Origin: Bifidobacteriaceae bacterium
GTDB lineage: Bacteria > Actinomycetota > Actinomycetes > Actinomycetales > Bifidobacteriaceae
Length of the DNA stretch: 6,536 nt
Reading direction: 5' to 3'
Assembly (NCBI GenBank): GCA_031260825.1
Contig: JAISKS010000032.1
Span: forward strand, 1 to 6,536
How positions within the stretch are numbered: position 1 is the first letter of the stretch; every line of letters begins with the position of its first letter. The translations under genes were made by a program, and so were the position numbers. The notes beneath the pieces were generated by a model. It saw nothing but the letters and a program-made list of their open reading frames with translations, was not told the DNA's origin and searched no databases. Shown in pieces: positions 1-5,381 of the stretch.

Positions 1-1258
1 AATCTATCTCTTCAGCAGTTGTATCTGGGCCAGGAGACAGACGTACAGAACTATCTAATCCGAATCTTTGATGGATTGGCTGTGCACAATGATGTCCAAC
101 GCGTACAATAATATTAGAATCATCTAAAAATTGACCAATATCATGTGGATGAATTAATTGTTCTTGAGAATCTAATTTCGACAAACTAAACGAAATAAGA
201 GGAAGTCTTTTTGGAGTTGGCAGCGTAAAATCACTAGATGATTTAGGGGGTTTAGGCAAACCAATTATAGTAACACCATCTATTTCATTAAACTTTTCAA
301 GAAGTTTCGTTACATTTTTATCGCCGTCAGAAAGTTCAAGATTCGTACCATCGCCGCCGACAACTGTTTCGAGGTAATCTATTGCTGTAGCTGATGCTGC
401 AATTCCAGCCCAGTTTCCTGTACCAGGTTCGAATTTTGCGGGAGCTTTCTGAAATGTAGCGTCTAGCATTGTGACTTTTTCAACCTGACTTCCACCAGTG
501 TTTACAACGGGTGCAGCGTCGAGAAGCTCACGTCGTCCAAACAATACCCCTACCCCGTAAGGTCCATAAAGTTTGTGCATGCTAACTGCGGCGAAATCGA
601 CATTTAATGCGGCAAAATCAAGACGAGTATGTTGTGCGATTTGAGCAGCGTCAAGCACAGTGATAACGCCCGGTGAAACGCGTTTTGCAATACTCACAAT
701 TCTAGAAATTTGCGTTATAACTCCGCTTACATTGCTTGCTCCAGAAAATGCTAAAATCTTAGCACCGCGTAAGATTTTTTCATCAGGCAAGATTTCACCG
801 ACTGGATTAAGAGGCAAGAATGCAAGCTCAAGCCCGAGTTTTACGCATAATTGTTGCCAAGGAATGAGATTTGCGTGATGCTCAGCTTGTGTAACAACAA
901 CTTTATCTCCTGGCATTAAAAAGAACGGATTTTGCGACCCACCTTCTAGATATTTAGGTCCTAAAATAGTAGCATTTAAAAACATTTGTGAAATTAAATT
1001 TATTGATGCAGTGGTACCAGATGTGAAAACGATTTCATCTTGAGAGTCTCCCCACTCATTTAATCCAAATTTCGCGCCAAAATACTTCGCAATTTTTGCT
1101 CTAGACTCTTCGATAATACCGTCTGCTTCAAAGCCCTTTGCTGTAGCGCCACGCTTAATTGCATAGTTATGATTTTTATAGAAATCTTGTTCCGATTGGA
1201 TTACAGAATCTATGCGAGGTGATGTAGCTGCGTAGTCAAAATAAAGTTGGTTTGTCAT
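1..1258 (-). CDS. sufS: SufS-type cysteine desulfurase (C-terminus beyond window)
   Basis: This is a PLP-dependent cysteine desulfurase that takes sulfur from L-cysteine as a persulfide and hands it to the SufBCD scaffold in the cytoplasm. I translated the frame by hand: it is open for 419 codons from the ATG at 1258 to the window edge, so the last residues (probably a few tens) and the stop are missing. It begins MTNQLYFDYAATSPR, a typical class V aminotransferase start. FTSGTTASINL contacts PLP phosphate, EHHAN (His127/128) is the His that stacks on PLP, and LDAAQ carries the Asp for the ring nitrogen. SMHKLYGPYGVG holds the PLP lysine, Lys229, and RVGHHCAQP holds the catalytic Cys391. The RxGHHCA form is typical of the SufS/CsdA group rather than IscS/NifS. 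The ribosome site GAAAGGAA (1262-1269) lies inside the last codons of the abi gene, and the ATG overlaps the abi stop as ATGA. No SufE/SufU partner is visible; it could lie downstream. Confidence 0.95.
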   Translation of the reverse strand, partial: MTNQLYFDYAATSPRIDSVIQSEQDFYKNHNYAIKRGATAKGFEADGIIEESRAKIAKYFGAKFGLNEWGDSQDEIVFTSGTTASINLISQMFLNATILGPKYLEGGSQNPFFLMPGDKVVVTQAEHHANLIPWQQLCVKLGLELAFLPLNPVGEILPDEKILRGAKILAFSGASNVSGVITQISRIVSIAKRVSPGVITVLDAAQIAQHTRLDFAALNVDFAAVSMHKLYGPYGVGVLFGRRELLDAAPVVNTGGSQVEKVTMLDATFQKAPAKFEPGTGNWAGIAASATAIDYLETVVGGDGTNLELSDGDKNVTKLLEKFNEIDGVTIIGLPKPPKSSSDFTLPTPKRLPLISFSLSKLDSQEQLIHPHDIGQFLDDSNIIVRVGHHCAQPIHQRFGLDSSVRLSPGPDTTAEEID

Positions 1259-2271
1259 AAATTCCTTTCATTATATTTTTTATCTAATTTAAAAGAGGTT
1301 TGATCTTCATTTGATTCAATAGTCGTAGTTATTTCAGGAGACATTTTCCATAATTCTAATTCTCGCCAATTAAGCGGGAAACCCATCATTTGCGAATTTA
1401 CCATATTCATATTATCTATTTTATCAATATGTTTTGATAGTTCATAAGAAATTTCACCTGTGATGGATAATGTTAATAGTTGAATAATAGTTAATACAGA
1501 ATATATATTATGGTTTCTATTGTCGATCTGTTTAGGCATATTAAACATATCATTATCAATATTTTTTGAAATTTTTGGTCTGTTTTTTAAAGACGAATCC
1601 CATATTCTTTGCTGATGTGCACACTGATTTCTAAAATCATTTATTGATGAAAGCCATGATGCAAAAGTTTCAGTGGATATATCGATACCATACTTTTTAA
1701 TGATTTTAGTTTGAATATCTTTCGATGCAATAGAATATAATTTTGAAAGTGAACCGAAATCAATTATTTCAACGGCAGCCCAAATTGGAAATTGACCACA
1801 ATAATTCTTATTATGATGCTTAACACATGGTTTATTGGATGATTGTTTAACATGATTTTCTAGTTTTTTGGTCCAATCTTTATACCAATTAATAATTTCA
1901 TCGTCAGCATTAGGATTTAATTTATTTAAATCTAAATGAATTAATGGATCAGTTTCTCCAAGAGCGTGTCCAGTGTAGGCTTTTAAAGAGATCTCAAAAA
2001 TACAGATTAATTTAAAGCAAATATTTCTTAATTCTACATCGAAATCATATAAATTAATTATATCTGAGCTTTTTACTCCATTTGCAAAATCAGAGGTTTT
2101 TATATTATTATTTTTTACTTGAAATATATACCAGTAGCCACTGAGTCTATAATAATTTTTTATTTGTAAATAATTGTAAAAGTAATTGTAATCATCGATG
2201 ATTAGTCCTCTTGATTCTAGCAATTCTATTTGCTCTGAATAAGATTTAAAAGATTTGGAATTTTGTAACAT
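1255..2271 (-). CDS. Abi_2 family (AbiD/AbiF-type) HEPN RNase, probable abortive-infection or toxin protein
   Basis: This 338-aa protein shows the Abi_2 (AbiD/AbiF) family pattern. YYRLSGYWY is at 40-48, and LYDFDVELRNICFKLICIFEISLK at about 74-97. PIWAAVEIIDFGSLSKLYS is at 162-180, and NDFRNQCAHQQRIWD at 211-225. The last segment contains R214-X4-H219, the R-X4-6-H motif of HEPN ribonucleases; family members are thought to cleave RNA, often as dimers, and to stop growth during phage infection. There is no signal peptide or membrane segment, so it should act in the cytoplasm. The ATG at 2271 is preceded by a weak AGG. Upstream lie a promoter, a repeat-bearing RNA and a T-run terminator, as in RNA-antitoxin systems. 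Downstream, its TGA overlaps the sufS ATG. The gene is very AT-rich (12 and 15 G+C in the two 60-base lines I counted). It is intact, with no frameshift. Family membership is strong; phage defence and the RNA partnership are inferred. Confidence 0.88.
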   Translation of the reverse strand: MLQNSKSFKSYSEQIELLESRGLIIDDYNYFYNYLQIKNYYRLSGYWYIFQVKNNNIKTSDFANGVKSSDIINLYDFDVELRNICFKLICIFEISLKAYTGHALGETDPLIHLDLNKLNPNADDEIINWYKDWTKKLENHVKQSSNKPCVKHHNKNYCGQFPIWAAVEIIDFGSLSKLYSIASKDIQTKIIKKYGIDISTETFASWLSSINDFRNQCAHQQRIWDSSLKNRPKISKNIDNDMFNMPKQIDNRNHNIYSVLTIIQLLTLSITGEISYELSKHIDKIDNMNMVNSQMMGFPLNWRELELWKMSPEITTTIESNEDQTSFKLDKKYNERNL

Positions 2272-2283
2272 TAAAACCTAAGT

Positions 2284-2327
2284 AAAAAACACGGGGCGCC
2301 CACTACTGATTTCTCAGCGGTACGCCC
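2284..2327 (-). terminator. Intrinsic-terminator-like hairpin plus T6 between the RNA and abi
   Basis: GGGCG (2327-2323) can pair with CGCCC (2298-2294), extended inward by U-G, C-G, C-G, G-U, C-G and U-A pairs. The stem is followed after C-G-T-G by six Ts at 2289-2284. This is upstream of the abi start, so it would stop most transcripts at the RNA and let a fraction read through into abi and then sufS. The four-base gap before the T run makes it less than ideal. It is the same sequence as the RNA fold, so it could be a structured antitoxin RNA whose 3' end is made by termination. Confidence 0.5.
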
Positions 2328-2331
2328 ACTA
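2297..2331 (-). repeat. Two direct copies of TAGTGGGCG, 26-nt period
   Basis: Nine identical bases occur at 2331-2323 and 2305-2297, each followed by two variable bases and then CCG. Outside the repeat the flanks are AT-rich. In the main predicted fold the first copy pairs with the sequence right after and inside the second copy, because GGGCGCCC at the second copy is self-complementary. There are only two copies, so this is not a CRISPR array. Confidence 0.7.
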
Positions 2332-2339
2332 TTAAATAT

Positions 2340-2368
2340 ATTATACATTAGAAAATATTATAAAGCAA
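2340..2368 (-). promoter_or_regulatory. Sigma-70-like promoter for the RNA and abi cassette
   Basis: Read on the minus strand, the -35 is TTGCTT at 2368-2363 (TTG matches consensus), the spacer is 17 nt, and the -10 is a perfect TATAAT at 2345-2340. The expected start is near 2333-2332, just before the first TAGTGGGCG repeat. This gives the RNA and abi a transcription start separate from sufBDC, and it could also drive sufS by readthrough. An additional TATAAT lies in the spacer at 2362-2357, without a clear -35 at a suitable distance. The gap is AT-rich, so chance matches occur, but the spacing and position relative to the repeat support this call. Confidence 0.55.
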
Positions 2369-2392
2369 TATTAACACAAAAATATTAATAAA

Positions 2393-3163
2393 TTAATTAT
2401 TAACCCAATTATCATAACCAGTTTTTTCAAGCTCTTTTGCGAACTCTTTATCACCTGATTTTTTGATTTTTCCTTCAGCAAAAACATGAACAAAGTCTGG
2501 TGTAATTTCTTCTAAAATACGATTATAATGAGTGATTATAAGCAGTCCAGCATTATTTTCTTTTGCATAAGAAAGCACTTCTCGAGAAATAATTCTAAGA
2601 GCATCAACATCTAATCCAGAATCAACTTCATCTAAAATTATAAATTTAGGTTTTAATAATTTCATTTGTAAGATTTCGTGACGCTTTTTTTCGCCTCCAG
2701 AAAATCCTACATTTACAGATCTTGATTTGAATGAATCGTCAATTTCTAAATCAGAATATGCCTGTCCCACTTCTTTCATAAATGATGTTAAAACTAGTTT
2801 TTCGCCGGTTTCATTATTATGAGCTTGACGTGCAGTTCTAAGAAAATTTATCATCGAAATTCCGTCTACTTCAGCAGGAGATTGCATACTCAAAAATAAA
2901 CCAGCACGTGAGCGAACATCAGGAGTTTCGTTTGTTAAATCAGTACCTGCAAGCGATATAGATCCAGAAGTAATATTGTATTTTGGATGTCCAGCGAGCG
3001 AATAAGCAAGAGTTGATTTTCCGCTACCATTAGGACCCATTATTGCATGAATTTCACCTGGTTTAATTGTTAAATCTACACCATTTAAAATGCCTTTTTC
3101 AGTCTCATCATCAAGGATTACACTTGCATGTAAATTATTAATTTCCAAATTATTTGATACCAT
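2393..3163 (-). CDS. sufC: SufC, Fe-S cluster assembly ATPase
   Basis: This ABC-type ATPase of 256 aa forms the SufBC2D complex in the cytoplasm, and its ATP hydrolysis drives the scaffold changes needed to build the cluster. In order: Walker A GPNGSGKST at 43-51, Q-loop Gln94 in LFLSMQSP, signature FSGGEKKR at 154-161, Walker B FIILDEVDSGLD at about 174-185, and the switch His212 in LIITHYNR. These are typical SufC sequences, and the length matches the family. The frame extends four codons up to a GTG at 3175, but I choose the ATG at 3163. It has a good ribosome site, GGAG at 3173-3170 with a 6-nt spacer, which the GTG start would place inside the gene. It follows sufD by 18 nt and is the last gene of the sufBDC block before the abi cassette. 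Confidence 0.96.
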   Translation of the reverse strand: MVSNNLEINNLHASVILDDETEKGILNGVDLTIKPGEIHAIMGPNGSGKSTLAYSLAGHPKYNITSGSISLAGTDLTNETPDVRSRAGLFLSMQSPAEVDGISMINFLRTARQAHNNETGEKLVLTSFMKEVGQAYSDLEIDDSFKSRSVNVGFSGGEKKRHEILQMKLLKPKFIILDEVDSGLDVDALRIISREVLSYAKENNAGLLIITHYNRILEEITPDFVHVFAEGKIKKSGDKEFAKELEKTGYDNWVNN

Positions 3164-3169
3164 ATTATT

Positions 3170-3173
3170 CTCC
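3170..3173 (-). promoter_or_regulatory. Ribosome binding site that decides the sufC start
   Basis: GGAG, six bases before the ATG at 3163, on the minus strand. Its position rules in favour of the ATG over the GTG at 3175. It is one of the clearest Shine-Dalgarno sequences in the window. Confidence 0.65.
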
Positions 3174-3181
3174 ACAATTCA

Positions 3182-3832
3182 CTATTTTATAAACTCGTTT
3201 TCTATTGTTTTTCTCACATTTTCAATTGCTGTACCAGCTGGAAATTTTGAAATTATTGAATCAAAAAATCCGCCTACAATCATACTTTTTGCAGCAGTTT
3301 CTGAAATTCCGCGTGATGTCAAATAGAATAATTGCTCATCATCAAAATTAGTAATAGAACTAGAATGTCTAGCTCCCAAAATTTCTCCAGTTAGAATTTC
3401 TAAATTCGGTACAGATACTGCTTTTGCGCCCGGTGTTAAAACCAAATTTTCGTTCTTTTCGTTTGTTGATGTACCGGATGCATTTGGAGATATATGAACA
3501 TCTCCAATCCAAGAAGTCCTAGCTTTTGAGCCTGTAAGAGCGCCTTTTGCATGTACAAAACTTGTGCAATCAGGTGCATTATGATTTACAATTGTGTGTA
3601 GTTTTGCGCTCGAATTTGATGCTAAATAAAGCGCATATACATTCACATTTACATTTGGGGTATTCAGATTTATTAGAATTTTAAAATTATTTGTATCGTA
3701 AATTTCATATTTAATATCGTCATTATTTGAATCTAAAATTATATCAGCAAATGCTGTTTTTTTGTCAGATATTAAAATATAATAATCTCTATCTGATTTA
3801 GGCGTAGATTCTATTGTAGTTCTAACACACAT
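3182..3832 (-). CDS. sufD: Short SufD, Fe-S scaffold subunit
   Basis: This is a SufD/SufB-family protein of 216 aa that would pair with SufB and bind SufC to form the SufBC2D scaffold. The middle is a beta-helix-like stretch (about 40-155, with HTIVNHNAPDCTSFVHAKGAL). The C-terminus is the conserved end: LTGEILGARHSSSITNFDDEQLFYLTSRGISETAAKSMIVGGFFD at about 147-191. His156 in ARHSSS corresponds to the E. coli SufD His360 position and lies a similar distance from the C-terminus. E. coli SufD is about twice as long; here the N-terminal helical part and much of the early helix are missing. The upstream DNA is intact sufB in another frame, so this is not a recent frameshift or truncation. The ATG follows the sufB TAA with no gap, suggesting translational coupling, with a weak GGTGGG ribosome site inside sufB. 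The call rests mainly on the C-terminal third and on synteny. Confidence 0.88.
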   Translation of the reverse strand: MCVRTTIESTPKSDRDYYILISDKKTAFADIILDSNNDDIKYEIYDTNNFKILINLNTPNVNVNVYALYLASNSSAKLHTIVNHNAPDCTSFVHAKGALTGSKARTSWIGDVHISPNASGTSTNEKNENLVLTPGAKAVSVPNLEILTGEILGARHSSSITNFDDEQLFYLTSRGISETAAKSMIVGGFFDSIISKFPAGTAIENVRKTIENEFIK

Positions 3833-5278
3833 TTAACCCACCGAACCTTCCATATTCAGCGCAATTAATCGATTTAATTCAAGTGCATATTCCATCGGAA
3901 TTTCCTTTGCAACAGGTTCAATAAATCCTCTAATTATCATAGCTAGCGCATCGGTTTCACTAACTCCGCGGCTCATAATATAAAATAGTTGCTCATCGGA
4001 TATACGACTAACACTCGCCTCATGTCCCATCGAGATGTCGGATTCATTTATATCATTAGTAGGGTACGTATCTGTACGCGAGATATTATCTACGAGCAGC
4101 GCATCACATGTGACATTTGAACTAGACCTAGGAACCCCCGAAACCATTTTCACAATCCCTCTATAACTCGTTCTTCCTCCATCTACTGATACAGATTTTG
4201 CGACAATAGTTGAGTGTGTATTCGGCGCTAAATGTACCATCTTAGCACCAGTATCTTGTAGCTGACCGCGCTTTGCAAATGATAATGTAAGCGCCTCTCC
4301 CCTCGCATGCTCGCCCGCAAGAATGCATGCAGGATATTTCATCGTAACTTTCGAACCAATATTTCCGTCAACCCATTCCATCACGCCATGCTCATGAACA
4401 TATGCGCGCTGCGTGACAAGATTATAAACATTTGTCGACCAGTTTTGTATCGTAGTATATCGAACATGCGCATTTGCCTTGACCACGATTTCCACTACCC
4501 CGCTATGAAGCGAATCTTCCGAATAAATTGGCGCTGTACATCCCTCTATATAATGCAAAAATGAGCCCTCATCAGCAATAATAAGCGTGCGCTCAAACTG
4601 TCCCATATTCTTAGTATTTAGCCTAAAATAAGCCTGCAGAGGAGTTTTTACATGTACATTTTTCGGTACATACACGAAGCTACCGCCAGACCACGCCGCC
4701 AAATTGAGCGAAGCAAGTTTATTATCATCATCAGGTACAACTGTACCAAAATACTCGCGCAAAAGGTCAGGATAATCCTGTACAGCAGTATCTGTATCGA
4801 CGAAAATTACGCCCTCTTCTTCCAAATCTGCGCGGATTTTATTATACACAACTTCAGACTCATATTGAGCCGCAACGCCGCTTACAAGGCGAGAACGTTC
4901 CGCTTCTGGTACACCAAGTTTCTCATAAGTTTCACGGATATCATCAGGAAGATCTTCCCATGATTTTGCCTGCTCAGCAATAGGTTTTACGTAATATTTG
5001 AACTGATCAAAATCAAAATTTATAAGATCGGGACCCCAATTTTGCATAGGAGTATCATTGAAATATTTAAGTCCTTGCAATCGTCTTTCAAGCATCCATT
5101 CAGGCTCATTTTTATCTGCCGAAATCATACGAACAACTGATTCATTAATGCCGCGCTCAGCATTTTCCCCAGCAATATCGCTGTCTACCCAGTCATATTT
5201 ATAATCAGCATTAGTTGCCTGATCAATCAGAGCCAGATCATCGCCTAGTTGATTGGATTTAAAATCGTTATTTGTCAT
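3833..5278 (-). CDS. sufB: SufB, Fe-S cluster scaffold subunit
   Basis: SufB is the cytoplasmic scaffold on which sulfur from SufS and iron are assembled into clusters, in complex with SufC and SufD. With the ATG at 5278 it is 481 aa, close to the 495 of E. coli. RGINESVVRMIS (42-53) and EPEWML (58-63) are the usual N-terminal motifs. The core has FVYVPK (201-206), FERTLIIADEGS and HYIEGCTAP with Cys247. Toward the end come TCDALL with Cys391, GHEASVSRI with Glu420, and SDEQLFYIMSRGVSE (427-441). Cys391 and Glu420 are 29 residues apart, as are the functional Cys405 and Glu434 of E. coli SufB. The frame continues nine codons to a TTG at 5305, which I reject: neither start has a ribosome site, ATG is the better codon, and the -10 lies between them. 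sufB is richer in GC than sufD and sufC (32 of 60 in one line counted). Confidence 0.97.
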   Translation of the reverse strand: MTNNDFKSNQLGDDLALIDQATNADYKYDWVDSDIAGENAERGINESVVRMISADKNEPEWMLERRLQGLKYFNDTPMQNWGPDLINFDFDQFKYYVKPIAEQAKSWEDLPDDIRETYEKLGVPEAERSRLVSGVAAQYESEVVYNKIRADLEEEGVIFVDTDTAVQDYPDLLREYFGTVVPDDDNKLASLNLAAWSGGSFVYVPKNVHVKTPLQAYFRLNTKNMGQFERTLIIADEGSFLHYIEGCTAPIYSEDSLHSGVVEIVVKANAHVRYTTIQNWSTNVYNLVTQRAYVHEHGVMEWVDGNIGSKVTMKYPACILAGEHARGEALTLSFAKRGQLQDTGAKMVHLAPNTHSTIVAKSVSVDGGRTSYRGIVKMVSGVPRSSSNVTCDALLVDNISRTDTYPTNDINESDISMGHEASVSRISDEQLFYIMSRGVSETDALAMIIRGFIEPVAKEIPMEYALELNRLIALNMEGSVG

Positions 5279-5284
5279 ATTACA

Positions 5285-5313
5285 ATTATACAATTTATTA
5301 GCCAAAAAATCGA
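5285..5313 (-). promoter_or_regulatory. Probable suf operon promoter giving a leaderless sufB mRNA
   Basis: A perfect TATAAT at 5290-5285 (minus-strand reading) ends 7 nt before the A of the sufB ATG, so transcription would start at or next to the start codon. The -35 at 17-nt spacing is TCGATT (5313-5308), a weak match with 3 of 6 bases. The absence of any Shine-Dalgarno sequence before the ATG agrees with a leaderless start. The AT-rich gap makes a chance -10 possible. Confidence 0.45.
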
Positions 5314-5351
5314 CTAAAATTTTAGAAAATTACGTGTAAAAATTACAAAAA

Positions 5352-5381
5352 TACCAGTGATTCAAAAATTACCAGTGATTC
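5352..5381. repeat. Tandem 18-nt duplication at the 3' end of the transpeptidase gene
   Basis: TACCAGTGATTC occurs at 5352-5363 and 5370-5381 on the plus strand, each next to an A-rich stretch, with an 18-nt period. One copy spans the last codons and stop of the transpeptidase gene; the other lies just after the stop. This looks like a local duplication, for example by replication slippage. No clear terminator hairpin is visible between this gene and sufB. Confidence 0.7.

Larger units (their letters stand above)
2284..2333 (-). ncRNA. Candidate structured RNA upstream of the Abi_2 gene (AbiF-RNA-like, possible RNA antitoxin)
   Basis: The about 50-nt stretch between a well-formed promoter and the abi start is GC-rich in a very AT-rich gap. 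It carries two copies of TAGTGGGCG (2331-2323 and 2305-2297, minus-strand reading) and ends in T6 at 2289-2284. One fold pairs 2327-2322 with 2294-2299, bulges A2321, then pairs 2320-2315 with 2300-2305 (12 pairs including three G-U), leaving a loop at 2314-2306. A competing local hairpin is CTGA-GAAA-TCAG (2317-2306) with a GAAA loop. I recall a described structured RNA, the abiF motif, that occurs beside Abi_2 genes, but its consensus cannot be checked here. Type III toxin-antitoxin loci have a similar order of promoter, repeats, terminator and RNase. It could instead be only a leader/attenuator for abi. Confidence 0.6.

Noticed and set aside
660..878. Plus-strand open frame of 72 codons
   Set aside because: It lies entirely inside sufS on the opposite strand, with no family motifs or ribosome site of note.
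2297..2331. Possible CRISPR array
   Set aside because: Only two 9-base copies 26 nt apart with no true spacers and no cas genes; the RNA-hairpin reading explains them better.
3164..3175. GTG at 3175 as the sufC start
   Set aside because: The GGAG ribosome site lies between it and the ATG at 3163, which is correctly spaced for the ATG.
3090..3326. Plus-strand open frame spanning the sufC-sufD junction
   Set aside because: Antisense shadow of the conserved sufC N-terminus and sufD C-terminus.
4307..4963. Two plus-strand open frames (4307-4564, 4652-4963)
   Set aside because: Both are antisense to the most conserved part of sufB and show no recognisable protein pattern.
5314..5325. Perfect palindrome CTAAAATTTTAG just upstream of the sufB -35
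   Set aside because: It could be an operator, but it is all A/T at its core in an AT-rich gap, does not match the SufR or IscR sites I know, and 12 bases can arise by chance.
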